NCBI GenBank assembly: GCA_028822645.1
Contig: JAPKDG010000019.1
Coordinates: 1-36,928, forward strand
Length of the DNA: 36,928 bases
Direction: 5' to 3'
Source of the DNA: Longimicrobiales bacterium
GTDB lineage: Bacteria > Gemmatimonadota > Gemmatimonadetes > Longimicrobiales > Gaopeijiaceae
A program made the position numbers and the translations under genes. The notes under the pieces are model-generated. The model had not been told where the DNA came from. It searched no databases and saw only the letters and a program-made list of their open reading frames with translations. Below are positions 27,348 through 36,588 of the stretch, piece after piece (the first letter of the stretch is position 1; each line of letters opens with the position of its first letter).

Positions 27348-28610
27348 ATGACTACTAAACAAGATGGGATAGATCTCTCTGTAGATCAAAGTGAAGGCTG
27401 TAAAAGGACTATACGGATCGGCGTACCCGTTCTCCGTATAAACTCTGTGAGATTAGCTATAGCAGAAAAGTTGGGATCCAAGCTCAAACTTCCAGGCTTC
27501 CGCAAAGGCCATGTTCCACTACACGTAGTAGAACAACGCTTTGCTGAGACTCTGGACAAAGAAGTTCTAGACGAACTAGTCCAAGTAACTTACAACGAAG
27601 CTCTTCGTGAAAGTAACCTTAGTCCAATCTCAGAAGGACAGATCAGTGACGTCAAGTACCTCCCAGGAGAGGAGCTCACTTTTTCAGCCTCATTCGATGT
27701 CAGGCCAGAGATAGAGATTTCGAGAATCGGAGGTTTTAAAATAAAGCAACCAGCTATAGATATAGAGGAATCTCAAATTGAAGAAGTTCTAGAACACCTC
27801 AGGAATCAAAATGGTATTTGGATCCCTCCTTCCACAGAAAAACCAATGAATGGAGATCTGGTGTCGGTCAAAATCATAAATACCACTGACAATGAAACTG
27901 AGACGACTCAACCGTATGAGTTTATTTTAGGAAACAACCACGCGTTGCCAGAAATAGAAGAAGGGATTAAATCACTCACGCCCGGAGGGTCTGACATATT
28001 CGAGATAACATTTCCAGAAGAGTTTGCCGACGAAGAACTCCGAGGGAAAGTGAAAAATCTTAATATTGCTCTAGAATCACACAAAACACTTGAAATCCCT
28101 GATTTAGATGACCAATTCGCTAAAAGTTTAGGTGAATTTCAAGACCTAGAAGAGCTTAGAGTTAAAATTGAAACCGATCTAAATAAAGAAGCCGAAGAAA
28201 GAAGAGACAATACAGTGAGAAGTAGGCTTCTCGATTCGATAATCGAGGCCAACCCATTTCCAGTGCCAGAATCAATGGTTGACCGTTACGTTGAATCGCT
28301 ATTAGGAAATCCAGAGGAAATTAGCCAAGAAAAACTACTAGAGGCGAAAAAAGAAATCGAGCCACAGGCCACACTAGTAGTGAAAAGGGTGCTACTAGTA
28401 GATCGCATAGCTGAAATTGAATCTCTCGAAGGTACAGAAGATGATTTAGTAACACGCATAGATCAGATTGCTGAGCAAAGTGGAGAGGAAGCCCACAAGA
28501 TCCGATCTAACCTTCAGAAACAAAAGAGACTGGATAATTTATTAAGAGAAATTACTGAGAATAAGGTGTTTGACTTCCTTACGACTCAGTCAGAAATCAT
28601 TGATGAATAA
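27348..28610 (+). CDS. tig: Trigger factor
   Basis: This is the ribosome-bound chaperone and peptidyl-prolyl isomerase, 420 residues. The N-terminal ribosome-docking loop is LPGFRKGHVPLHVVEQRF (about 44-61). The FKBP-like domain follows at about 140-230, though it is divergent, with weak PPIase active-site residues. A long Glu/Lys-rich helical C-terminal domain forms the client cradle. GGAG lies 4 nt before the ATG. tig-clpP-clpX is a common operon and fits the spacing here (24 and 32 bp). Confidence 0.95.
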   Translation: MTTKQDGIDLSVDQSEGCKRTIRIGVPVLRINSVRLAIAEKLGSKLKLPGFRKGHVPLHVVEQRFAETLDKEVLDELVQVTYNEALRESNLSPISEGQISDVKYLPGEELTFSASFDVRPEIEISRIGGFKIKQPAIDIEESQIEEVLEHLRNQNGIWIPPSTEKPMNGDLVSVKIINTTDNETETTQPYEFILGNNHALPEIEEGIKSLTPGGSDIFEITFPEEFADEELRGKVKNLNIALESHKTLEIPDLDDQFAKSLGEFQDLEELRVKIETDLNKEAEERRDNTVRSRLLDSIIEANPFPVPESMVDRYVESLLGNPEEISQEKLLEAKKEIEPQATLVVKRVLLVDRIAEIESLEGTEDDLVTRIDQIAEQSGEEAHKIRSNLQKQKRLDNLLREITENKVFDFLTTQSEIIDE

Positions 28611-28634
28611 AATACTTAAAAGGAAAAATAGAAA

Positions 28635-29258
28635 ATGGCAATTTATCCTCCATATGTAATCGAGCGCACTAGCAGAGGCGAAAGAAGCTACGACATTTTC
28701 AGCCGACTCCTTATGGACCGGATCATTTTCCTCGGAACTGCGATCGACGACAATGTTGCTAATATTGTCATTGCCCAGTTGCTCTTCCTGGAAGCAGAAA
28801 ATCCGGAGAAGGATGTCTATCTGTACATCAACTCACCTGGCGGAAGCGTCTACGCCGGGCTCGCTATATATGACACTATCCAACACATGAAAGCCCCCGT
28901 ATCTACCGTGGCTGTAGGGATAGCAGCCTCTATGGGAGCGATCCTAGTCACTGCTGGAGAAACAGACAAGCGGAGTGCTCTTCCAAACGCTCGCATCATG
29001 ATTCACCAACCATCTGGAGGATCTCACGGCACGGCTTCTGATATCGAAATCCAAGCCAAGGAGATCTTATCGACAAAAGAACGGCTGACCCAGATACTAG
29101 CGAAACACACTGGACAAAAACCCAATCAAATCAAAGAAGATATAGATCGTGATCGCTTTATGAGTGCCGAAGAAGCAGTCAATTATGGATTGATTGATCG
29201 GATACTCGAAGGCCCACTAAACATAAGACCAGAAACTGCCGCTAGTGATGATGATTAA
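28635..29258 (+). CDS. clpP: ATP-dependent Clp protease proteolytic subunit
   Basis: The 207-residue serine peptidase has the full triad: Ser99 in GIAASMGA, His124 in MIHQPSGG, and Asp173 in DRDRFM. It assembles into the tetradecameric barrel fed by ClpX. The [21 protein letters not shown]-terminal segment is typical of the processed ClpP family. It lies between tig and clpX in the same transcript. Confidence 0.98.
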   Translation: MAIYPPYVIERTSRGERSYDIFSRLLMDRIIFLGTAIDDNVANIVIAQLLFLEAENPEKDVYLYINSPGGSVYAGLAIYDTIQHMKAPVSTVAVGIAASMGAILVTAGETDKRSALPNARIMIHQPSGGSHGTASDIEIQAKEILSTKERLTQILAKHTGQKPNQIKEDIDRDRFMSAEEAVNYGLIDRILEGPLNIRPETAASDDD

Positions 29259-29290
29259 AACTCACGGAAAGATACTAAGGGGTGTCAGGT

Positions 29291-30529
29291 ATGCCTGAAA
29301 AATCTTCTGGTTTACAGTGTAGTTTTTGTGGCAAAACAAAAGAAGCTGTAAAACAATTCATCTCTGGTCCTTCTGTCTATATCTGTAACGAATGTGTTAC
29401 GCTCTGCAATGAAATCTTAGGAGAAGAAAAAAGACGGGAAATTTCAGATACAACAGTTTTCTCCAGCCCCATCCCTTTAGAGACCAAGTCATTTCTTGAC
29501 GAATACGTCATCGGCCAAGAATCTGCCAAAAAAGCTCTGGCAGTTGCAGTGTATAACCATTACCAGAGAATCAACCACGAAGGAAAATTAGATGAAGTTG
29601 AGATAGATAAAGCCAACGTTCTTTTCGTGGGACCGACAGGAGTTGGGAAAACGCTGCTAGCACAAACTCTCGCAAGAATGCTCCAAGTCCCATTCACTAT
29701 CGCAGACGCCACTACCCTGACTGAAGCAGGTTATGTCGGAGAAGACGTAGAAAATATACTGGTCAGACTACTGCAAGCGGCTGACTACGATGTGGCCGCC
29801 TGTGAAAGAGGGATCGTCTATATTGATGAAATAGACAAGATCGCCAGAAAATCAGAGAATACATCCATCACCAGAGACGTTTCTGGAGAAGGAGTCCAAC
29901 AGGCACTCTTAAAGATATTGGAAGGAACTGTCGCTTCGATTCCACCTCAGGGAGGAAGGAAACACCCACAGCAAGAATACATAAACTTAGATACAAAAAA
30001 TATATTATTTATCTGTGGAGGAGCTTTCGATGGACTAAATGAAATCATCGACAATCGCCTTGGAAAAAGACAGATTGGGTTTGATAAGCAAGAATCAATT
30101 AGAGTCAAAGACATACCACTTTCCCAAGCCCAACCAGAAGATCTACAAAAATTCGGCCTAATCCCTGAACTTGTCGGACGGCTACCAGTAACCGTACACC
30201 TAGAGGACCTGGATGAGGAATCGTTGGTCAAAATACTATCCGAGCCTAAAAATGCTCTTGTAAAGCAATACACAAAAATGTTTGAACTTGAAGGAATCGG
30301 TCTTACTTTTGACAAGGATGCCCTCAGAGCAATTGCTAAAAAGACCAACCATCGTGGTACAGGTGCTAGAGGTCTAAGGTCTATCCTGGAAAATTGTATA
30401 CAAGAGATCATGTTTGAAATACCCTCTCGAACGGATATAAAAGAGGTGGTCATAACTTCGGAATCGATAGAGAACGAGGGGGCAGTACTTCTCGTTTTAA
30501 AACCAGAGAACCAAGAAAAACAGGCTTGA
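29291..30529 (+). CDS. clpX: Clp protease ATPase subunit ClpX
   Basis: I choose ATG 29291 (412 residues), which places AAGGGG 8 nt upstream; an in-frame GTG at 29282 has the same purine run touching it and is less likely. The N-terminal zinc-binding domain has C10, C13, C32 and C35. The AAA+ domain follows with Walker A GPTGVGKT at 114-121, Walker [12 protein letters not shown], the [19 protein letters not shown] pore/sensor region and a C-terminal [14 protein letters not shown] motif. It unfolds tagged proteins for ClpP. Confidence 0.98.
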   Translation: MPEKSSGLQCSFCGKTKEAVKQFISGPSVYICNECVTLCNEILGEEKRREISDTTVFSSPIPLETKSFLDEYVIGQESAKKALAVAVYNHYQRINHEGKLDEVEIDKANVLFVGPTGVGKTLLAQTLARMLQVPFTIADATTLTEAGYVGEDVENILVRLLQAADYDVAACERGIVYIDEIDKIARKSENTSITRDVSGEGVQQALLKILEGTVASIPPQGGRKHPQQEYINLDTKNILFICGGAFDGLNEIIDNRLGKRQIGFDKQESIRVKDIPLSQAQPEDLQKFGLIPELVGRLPVTVHLEDLDEESLVKILSEPKNALVKQYTKMFELEGIGLTFDKDALRAIAKKTNHRGTGARGLRSILENCIQEIMFEIPSRTDIKEVVITSESIENEGAVLLVLKPENQEKQA

Positions 30530-30573
30530 TCACTGCTGCGTCCTTCCTCTGATTCAACTTCCAGAGTAGGATA

Positions 30574-30600
30574 GCTTTGTCATGGCGACCAAGCCTTTTT
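30574..30600 (+). terminator. Possible terminator after clpX
   Basis: GCTTTGTC (30574-30581) pairs with GACCAAGC (30587-30594) with one internal mismatch, and a CTTTTT run follows at once. It lies 45 bp after clpX and 48 bp before lon. It may end or attenuate the tig-clpPX transcript. Confidence 0.4.
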
Positions 30601-30648
30601 GAAAGACATATTCTACGAGGATAGCGAATTTCCTCACTGGGAGTACGC

Positions 30649-33060
30649 ATGAAGAAGCTGGTCCGCATTGATCAGACACACTGGGTTCCTTGTCAGATTC
30701 CAGTTATCACACTAAGAGATCTGGTTTTCTTCCCGAACTTAGTCCAACCGTTAATCATAGGAAGACCTTTCTCAATATATGCGCTGAAACATGCGCTGAA
30801 CAATGAAGGATATCTCTTGTTCTTGACCCAAAAGGACAGCGAGCAAAATGACCCTGTAGAAACTGACTTGTACGGCATCGGTGTCATTTCAAGAATACTG
30901 GAAACCACTTGGTTGCCCAATGGTCATGCGGAAGTAGTCTTTGAAGGGATAGAACGAGCCAAATCTGAAACTCTAGATCAATCCCAAGGATCACTTGTAG
31001 CCACGATCAAACCCCTACCCTACATCCCTATAGGAGGATTGAACTCAAGAGAAAACACCATCGTTCCTATCGTTCACGAACTTTTTGAAGAATACAACAA
31101 TCTAAAACAAGGACATTCCGAGTCATCAATTAAACCGATCCTATCTCCGAATGACACGGTACGAAGTGCTCTTCTTATGGCTCACAATCTCTCTCTCAGT
31201 CTGGGAGAAAAACAAGCTTTACTAGAGCAACAAAACGCCTTGACCTGCTATCAATCTCTTCAAGACATCCTTACAAACGAAATCAAATCTTTGAGAACTT
31301 TTTCGAGATCGAAAGACGAGCACCTCATTAGGGAACATCCCGACGAACCAATTGCTAGTCGAGAAACAGATGTAAAAGACACTCAAGGACAGATGTTCTC
31401 TATAAACGAAGAATGGATGGAATTATCAAGCAAAATAGCACTTGCTTCTTTACCCTCTAAAGTATCCGAGAGAGCCCGCCGAGAACTCGAACGCCTCAAA
31501 AAACTCGGCCCGATGACTCCTGAATCTGCAGTCATACGAAACTACTTGGACTGGCTAGTGGAATTACCCTGGACACCCAAGGCGCTGGAATCTTCAAACC
31601 TAGAATATGCCACAGAAGTTCTAGATGAAGCACATTACGGACTTAGGGACCTAAAAGATCGGATCCTGGATCATATAGCTGTCCTATCTCTGGTTGGCGA
31701 GTTGCGAGGATCCATAATTTGTTTAGTAGGCCCACCTGGGGTTGGCAAGACTTCACTCGGAAGCAGTATAGCAACTGCACTCGGTAGAGATTTTGTTCGA
31801 ATCAGTCTGGGAGGAATTCGAGATGAAGCCGAAATACGTGGGCATCGTCGCACATATGTAGGGGCTTTACCGGGACGCATTTTACAAGGGATGAGAAACA
31901 GTGGGAGTACTAATCCTCTATTTCTTCTAGATGAGATCGATAAACTTTCAACAGACTTCCACGGAGATCCTGGATCCGCGCTCCTCGAAGTCCTTGACCC
32001 TGAACAGAACAAAACATTTGCAGATCATTATATGGAACTTGAATACGATCTTTCCGATGTATTTTTTGTTGCGACAGCAAATACTCTCTCTGGTATTCCC
32101 AGCCCTTTGCGAGATCGAATGGAAATCCTTCGTCTTCCAGGATATCTCGACACAGAAAAGGTCGAAATTGCACAAAGATTTTTGTGGCCTAAGCAAGCAC
32201 GACTCCATGGACTGCCTAGTGACTTCGATCTAACCCAGAAGGCAACCCAGAAAGTAATAAGCGACTACACTCGAGAAGCAGGTGTTAGAGAACTCAATCG
32301 ATGCATTTCTAAGGTAGCTAGAAAAGTAGCCAGAAAAATTGTAGCTGATGGTAGTACACAAGGCAATAAGACTATCCTACCAGAGGACCTCATTGCTCTT
32401 TTGGGTCCAGAAACACATTTCAGGCAATCTCTAGATGAAGGTGATCGAGTGGGGATGGCCAATGGACTCGCTTGGACTGAATCCGGCGGTGAAGTATTAG
32501 ATGTAGAAGTCGCCTTGGTCCCTGGAACAGGCCAGGTACAGCTAACTGGAACGCTCGGCGACATCATGAAAGAATCGGCATTCGCAGCTGTAACGTACGC
32601 TCGCTCAAGGGCAGACCAATTAGCACTAGATCCTCAATTCTACAAGGACCTGGACATTCACATACATCTTCCCGAGGGCGCAACACCCAAAGATGGACCA
32701 TCGGCCGGTATAACAATCGCAAGTGCTCTGATCTCAGCTCTCAGCAACACCCCCTCTTACAAAGATGTTGCTATGACTGGTGAAATCACCTTGCGTGGAA
32801 GAGTACTCGCGGTTGGTGGTTTAAAGGAAAAAGCCGTTGCTGCCATGAGAGAAGGCGTAACTAAAGTCATTTTTCCAGCGGCCAATCTGTCCGAGCTCTC
32901 TTCATTGCCTCCCGAAGTACTTGAATCTGACATAAACTTTATACCAGTGGAAACCATGGATGAAGTCATTCGAGAAGCCCTAACTCCACTAAAATCAGCT
33001 CACATTCCCATTCATAAGAGTCAAGGTGCTGGGAAAGCACATCAGGCTCAATTAAAGTGA
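30649..33060 (+). CDS. lon: ATP-dependent protease Lon
   Basis: This is an 803-residue LonA. The N-terminal substrate-recognition domain (about 1-220) opens with [19 protein letters not shown]. The AAA+ domain has Walker A GPPGVGKT at 361-368 and [10 protein letters not shown]. The protease domain has the catalytic dyad Ser685 (KDGPSAGIT) and Lys728 ([10 protein letters not shown]). GGGAG lies before the ATG. It degrades misfolded and regulatory proteins and follows clpX, completing a cytosolic proteolysis block. Its last bases overlap engB. Confidence 0.98.
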   Translation: MKKLVRIDQTHWVPCQIPVITLRDLVFFPNLVQPLIIGRPFSIYALKHALNNEGYLLFLTQKDSEQNDPVETDLYGIGVISRILETTWLPNGHAEVVFEGIERAKSETLDQSQGSLVATIKPLPYIPIGGLNSRENTIVPIVHELFEEYNNLKQGHSESSIKPILSPNDTVRSALLMAHNLSLSLGEKQALLEQQNALTCYQSLQDILTNEIKSLRTFSRSKDEHLIREHPDEPIASRETDVKDTQGQMFSINEEWMELSSKIALASLPSKVSERARRELERLKKLGPMTPESAVIRNYLDWLVELPWTPKALESSNLEYATEVLDEAHYGLRDLKDRILDHIAVLSLVGELRGSIICLVGPPGVGKTSLGSSIATALGRDFVRISLGGIRDEAEIRGHRRTYVGALPGRILQGMRNSGSTNPLFLLDEIDKLSTDFHGDPGSALLEVLDPEQNKTFADHYMELEYDLSDVFFVATANTLSGIPSPLRDRMEILRLPGYLDTEKVEIAQRFLWPKQARLHGLPSDFDLTQKATQKVISDYTREAGVRELNRCISKVARKVARKIVADGSTQGNKTILPEDLIALLGPETHFRQSLDEGDRVGMANGLAWTESGGEVLDVEVALVPGTGQVQLTGTLGDIMKESAFAAVTYARSRADQLALDPQFYKDLDIHIHLPEGATPKDGPSAGITIASALISALSNTPSYKDVAMTGEITLRGRVLAVGGLKEKAVAAMREGVTKVIFPAANLSELSSLPPEVLESDINFIPVETMDEVIREALTPLKSAHIPIHKSQGAGKAHQAQLK

Positions 33061-33650
33061 AAATTCATGATATTGAGTTTTTGGGGAGTTTTTTTAGAAT
33101 GTCTGAGACTCCCAAAACAAACCTACCTCAAATTGCATTCATTGGACGCTCCAATGTAGGAAAATCTTCTTTGATCAACCGACTTCTTGGACGACACAAG
33201 AAGAAGATAGCCCGTGTATCTGCTACCCCTGGAAAAACACAGTCAATGAACTTCTATAAGATCAATAATCTTTTTATTATGGTCGATCTTCCTGGGTGGG
33301 GCTATGCAAAGGCCCCTCTGACCTTACGCGAGAAATGGAAGAACCTAGTTAAACGATATATTTCTGGAAACAATAAACTGATGGGTGTGGTACACCTGAT
33401 AGATTCCCGCCATCCGCCAACAGCAATAGACCTCCAATTGTTGGAACTCCTAAAGGTTGAAGGTTCACCGAGCCTAATTGTGCTCACAAAAATAGATAAA
33501 CTCAACAGAATGAACCGTAGCCAATCCCTTCATTCAGCTACAAGAGTACTACAGGTAGAAGAAGATCAAGTCCTTCTAACTTCCTCTAAAAATGGAGAAG
33601 GAAAAACAGAACTTCTTGAAGCTATCGGAACATTGGTTGAATCCTCGTAG
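33057..33650 (+). CDS. engB: Ribosome biogenesis GTPase EngB (YsxC/YihA)
   Basis: This is a 197-residue TRAFAC GTPase needed for large-subunit assembly. The start is GTG 33057, overlapping the lon stop as GTGA. Motifs are G1 GRSNVGKSS, G3 VDLPGWGYAKA (a family hallmark), G4 LTKIDKLN and G5 TSSKNGEG. The lon-engB pairing is common in bacteria. Confidence 0.97.
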   Translation: MKIHDIEFLGSFFRMSETPKTNLPQIAFIGRSNVGKSSLINRLLGRHKKKIARVSATPGKTQSMNFYKINNLFIMVDLPGWGYAKAPLTLREKWKNLVKRYISGNNKLMGVVHLIDSRHPPTAIDLQLLELLKVEGSPSLIVLTKIDKLNRMNRSQSLHSATRVLQVEEDQVLLTSSKNGEGKTELLEAIGTLVESS

Positions 33651-33673
33651 GGGATCTAATAAGAGGGAAACAT

Positions 33674-34150
33674 ATGCTCAACTGTGATAAGGTGAGGATT
33701 TGGGTTGATGCGGACGCAACTCCAAGACAAGTCAATACGATAGTAAGCAAGGCTGGAGCACGCTGTGAAGTAGAGGTTTTGTTCGTGTCAAACCATCGAG
33801 TTGACCTTCCTTCCAATAACCCTTACGTAAGTTTCGTCCCGGTCGGATCAGGAGAAGACGTAGCGGACGATTACATAGTGGATCATGTCCGAAGCGGAGA
33901 TCTGGTGATCACTGCAGACATTCCTTTAGCTTCCAGAGTCGTTGACAAAAAGGTTTTAGCTATCAGCCCTCGGGGAAATGAGTATAATGAAGAGAACGTC
34001 CGAGAACGCCTCTCAATAAGAGATTTCCTACATAATCTAAGGTCGACCGGAGTCCAGACTGGCGGGCCAAAACCCTACGGAAGCACCGACAAAAAATCAT
34101 TCGCAGCGACACTCGACCGACTTTTGACAAGAGCTTTATCAAAGCGCTAA
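33674..34150 (+). CDS. YaiI/YqxD family (UPF0178, DUF188) protein
   Basis: This 158-residue protein has the family's signature: IWVDADATPRQV near the N-terminus, SNHRVDLP, the GEDVADDYIVDHVRSGDLVITADIPLA block with conserved acidic residues, and a TGGPKPYGSTDKKSFAATLDRLL C-terminus. The fold is PIN-like, so a nuclease role is suspected, but no function is established for the family. It lies 24 bp after engB. Confidence 0.93.
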   Translation: MLNCDKVRIWVDADATPRQVNTIVSKAGARCEVEVLFVSNHRVDLPSNNPYVSFVPVGSGEDVADDYIVDHVRSGDLVITADIPLASRVVDKKVLAISPRGNEYNEENVRERLSIRDFLHNLRSTGVQTGGPKPYGSTDKKSFAATLDRLLTRALSKR

Positions 34151-34452
34151 GTGCATGGATGGGGGAGATGCCTAGCCCTTGAAGATCAAGTTTTATATAT
34201 ATTACCCCTCCACAGTAGATTTGGAGAAGACCCCTCGGGGTCCAATTCAGCCGTCCTCAAGGAATTTCTCTTCGCCGAGCTATTTTCTTGGGGGCGGCAA
34301 TTTTCTTTCTACGACAAAGTTGTTTAAGCCCCCCATGAGGCACTACCCCGTGTAGTCATGGTAATAGCTAACAAGTAATACTTCTACAGTCCCAGTATTT
34401 TGCCCATCCGATTAGTGCCGTATACTAAATAGACACCTGACTAGAGCCCCTG
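34151..34452 (+). other. Gene-free stretch with several hairpins
   Basis: I see no gene here. GACCCC-TC-GGGGTC (34229-34242) is a short palindrome. TGGGGGC (34289-34295) can pair with GCCCCCCA (34328-34335) around an inner CTTT/AAAG helix. ACTAC (34342-34346) pairs with GTAGT (34352-34356), extended by CATG arms at 34334-34337 and 34357-34360. Together, 34289-34360 looks more structured than expected by chance. It could be the leader of the SelA-like gene or a small RNA. Confidence 0.35.
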
Positions 34453-34596
34453 TTGAATGTCCTTATTCTACCTGATATGAAACGCATACTTTCTGAACTC
34501 GACAAAATCAAAAACGTGAACCAAAAAGGCGAAGTTTTCGAGACAGATGATTACAATGAAGAGATTAAAACTGTGGTAGCCGAACCGGAGAAGCCT

Positions 34597-35922
34597 ATGA
34601 CCTCGCCTGATGATCGTCCGAACTCCTCAAGCTTGTCGGTCACACGACGAGCGTTTCTCGGGGCAGGAGCCGCAGCCGGAGTTACTGGTGCCTTAGGTAC
34701 TTCTGAATGCACAGATAATGGGGTGTCCGAGTCCCGGCTTAACGGTTCAGCCTTCGGTGGCCGGCCCAACACAGTGGCGGACCTAGAGGACAACATTTAT
34801 ACGCGACTGCTGGGGGTCCGCCCTCATATTGGTGCGCACGAACACATTACAACGATGGGTGGCTCACGGATGCCACCGGAAGTTTTGGAAGCGATCATCG
34901 AAGCCAATGAGTATTTCGTCGACATGAACGAGCTAACCGAGGCCGCGGGTGCACGCGTGGCGGAGGTGATGGGTGCGGAAGCAGCGATCGTTACATCAGG
35001 AGGCTTTGCCTCTTTGCTGTTGGGGTCTGCGGCTTGCTTGACTGGTACCGACATGGATCGGATGCGAGCCTTGCCCAACGTCACGTGGGCACGCCGCAAC
35101 TGTTTGATTCAAACACCCCATCGGTTCAGCTATGACCATGCCTATCGCGCGGCTGGGATGACCAACGTGTATGTAGACTCTCGGGAGGAATTTATCAGCC
35201 GAATCGATGCGTCGGTCGCGATGCTTCCAGCACTGTCCGCGATTGAGCGAGGAAGCCCAATCGCTCCACCGAGGTCTATGGAGCGTTCATCTCCTACACC
35301 TGATACGGTAATTCTTCCTGAAGAAATGATCGACATCGGTAAGCAGCACGATGTGCCGGTCATGATTGATATGGCCTCTGATCTCCCACCTTGGGAGAAT
35401 CTAAGGCGTTTCATAGATCTTGGTGCAGACCTAGTTGTGGTTAGTGGTGGCAAGGGAATCCTGGCCCCTCAGTCCACTGGAATCCTGGCAGGCCGGGCCG
35501 ACCTTATTGAGGCAGCTCGCATGCAAAATGCGCCCAACGACTACATCGGGCGTGGCATGAAAATTGGGAAAGAGGAGATCATCGCTCTTGTGGTTGGGCT
35601 CGAGCGAGCAGTGCGTATAGACCAGACAGCTGAAGTCGAAGTTTGGAATGCCCGAGCTCGGTGGCTTGCAGAAGAACTGGCTGTTATTCCAGGTGTGGTC
35701 GCGCGTTACGCGATGAACAATGGTGGCTATGCAGATGTCGACCTTGAATGGGATCAGTCCGTGATTCCAGTTGAGCCCCGTGAATTCAAGCGGATTCTGC
35801 GTGAGGGTACACCGAGTATCGTCTACGACGGCATGACCGTACGCACCCGCCAACTCCGTCCGGGCGAAGAGATGCTGGTCGCTAATCGACTCAAAGAACT
35901 CCTTACGGAACTAAGTTTATAG
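34597..35922 (+). CDS. Tat-exported SelA-like PLP-dependent enzyme
   Basis: I choose ATG 34597 (GGAG 6 nt upstream), giving a 441-residue protein with Tat signal SVTRRAFLGAGAAAGVTGA near the N-terminus. ATG 34477 and TTG 34453 are in-frame alternatives that would add 40-48 residues. The mature part is a fold-type I PLP enzyme of the SelA/D-glucosaminate-6-phosphate ammonia-lyase-like group. EVMGAEAAIVTSGGFASLLLG is the cofactor-binding turn, VMIDMASDLPP holds the Asp contacting PLP, and VVVSGGKGILAPQSTG carries the Schiff-base lysine. Export makes a role in Sec-tRNA synthesis unlikely, and lyase or racemase chemistry outside the cytoplasm is inferred. The coding DNA uses more GCG/CGG-type codons than its neighbours, suggesting transfer. 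Confidence 0.8.
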   Translation: MTSPDDRPNSSSLSVTRRAFLGAGAAAGVTGALGTSECTDNGVSESRLNGSAFGGRPNTVADLEDNIYTRLLGVRPHIGAHEHITTMGGSRMPPEVLEAIIEANEYFVDMNELTEAAGARVAEVMGAEAAIVTSGGFASLLLGSAACLTGTDMDRMRALPNVTWARRNCLIQTPHRFSYDHAYRAAGMTNVYVDSREEFISRIDASVAMLPALSAIERGSPIAPPRSMERSSPTPDTVILPEEMIDIGKQHDVPVMIDMASDLPPWENLRRFIDLGADLVVVSGGKGILAPQSTGILAGRADLIEAARMQNAPNDYIGRGMKIGKEEIIALVVGLERAVRIDQTAEVEVWNARARWLAEELAVIPGVVARYAMNNGGYADVDLEWDQSVIPVEPREFKRILREGTPSIVYDGMTVRTRQLRPGEEMLVANRLKELLTELSL

Positions 35923-35924
35923 GC

Positions 35925-36050
35925 TGCCTGGCGAGCATACGCCTCGTACTTCTTTATGACTTCGGCCGTGATTGCTCCGTGCCCTAACCCCGGCCCTCCA
36001 TTTTCCATTTGTATGAATCCTGCACGATTAGGTGCCCAATTCTCATGTCT
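35925..36050 (-). pseudogene. Decayed C-terminal fragment of an unrecognised protein
   Basis: On the minus strand, one frame reads RHENWAPNRAGFIQ followed by GPGLGHGAITAEVIKKYEAYA before running into the antisense of the SelA-like gene. It looks like the tail of a real enzyme (NGGPGLGHG turn, amphipathic end helix). The frame is cut upstream by TAG (36053-36051) and another TAG a few codons earlier, and has no start. I do not recognise the family. A chance open frame cannot be excluded. Confidence 0.35.
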
Positions 36051-36096
36051 CTACCAGTCCTAAATCAAGGATAAATATTACACGATTTAAGTTTTT

Positions 36097-36588
36097 TCAC
36101 TCTCTTTTGACTGCGATTGCTTTCACTTCGAACCTGGCCCCGAAAAGTAACTGTCCCGATCCTACGAAAGCCCGAGCAGGAAATTCTTTCTCAAAATAAG
36201 TTCTATAGACTCCGTTGAAAGCGTCATAATCGGACACGTCAGAACTGAAAACATCGACATATACCAAGTCATCCATAGTCATGTCCGCTGCCTCTAAGCT
36301 AGATTGTATATTATCTAAAACAATTCGTGCTTCGGTTTCAGCAGTTTCTGGAACTTGCCGGTTCTCGTCCAAACCCAGCGTTCCAGATATGTACAAAGTA
36401 GAACCAATCTGCACAGCCCCGCTGAATGGAGGGACACTAGCATCTCCTGGAGATCTGGACGCAACACCGGGCGCAACATAAGATCTGGCTTCTTGGGAAG
36501 ATTCTTCAGACGCACCAAAATCAGGCTGATCCATATTAACACAACCAAAAACAGCAAACATCATGATATGAATTCCTAATAATCTCAT
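36097..36588 (-). CDS. RidA/YjgF-family lipoprotein
   Basis: I choose ATG 36588 with AGAGGA 7 nt upstream; a TTG two codons earlier is too close to it. The N-terminus has a lipoprotein signal with lipobox VFGC (Cys at about 16), then a Ser/Glu/Asp-rich linker of about 40 residues. A RidA domain follows: VQIGSTLYISGTLGLDENRQ, EAADMTMDDLVYVDVFSSD and the C-terminal FPARAFVGSG with the conserved Arg, then FEVKAIAVK. Cytosolic RidA hydrolyses enamine/imine intermediates made by PLP enzymes. A lipid-anchored copy would act outside the cytoplasm. It is convergent with the SelA-like gene. Confidence 0.88.
   Translation of the reverse strand: MRLLGIHIMMFAVFGCVNMDQPDFGASEESSQEARSYVAPGVASRSPGDASVPPFSGAVQIGSTLYISGTLGLDENRQVPETAETEARIVLDNIQSSLEAADMTMDDLVYVDVFSSDVSDYDAFNGVYRTYFEKEFPARAFVGSGQLLFGARFEVKAIAVKRE

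Noticed and set aside
27171-27389. Minus-strand 72-residue frame containing GGTRTPTARSHRILNPARLP
   Set aside because: It is the antisense of the tRNA-Leu gene, a well-known false ORF pattern.
34597-35922. Taking the SelA-like gene as the selA needed for the selenoprotein
   Set aside because: It has a Tat export signal and belongs to the SelA-like lyase branch, so it is unlikely to charge tRNA-Sec in the cytosol.
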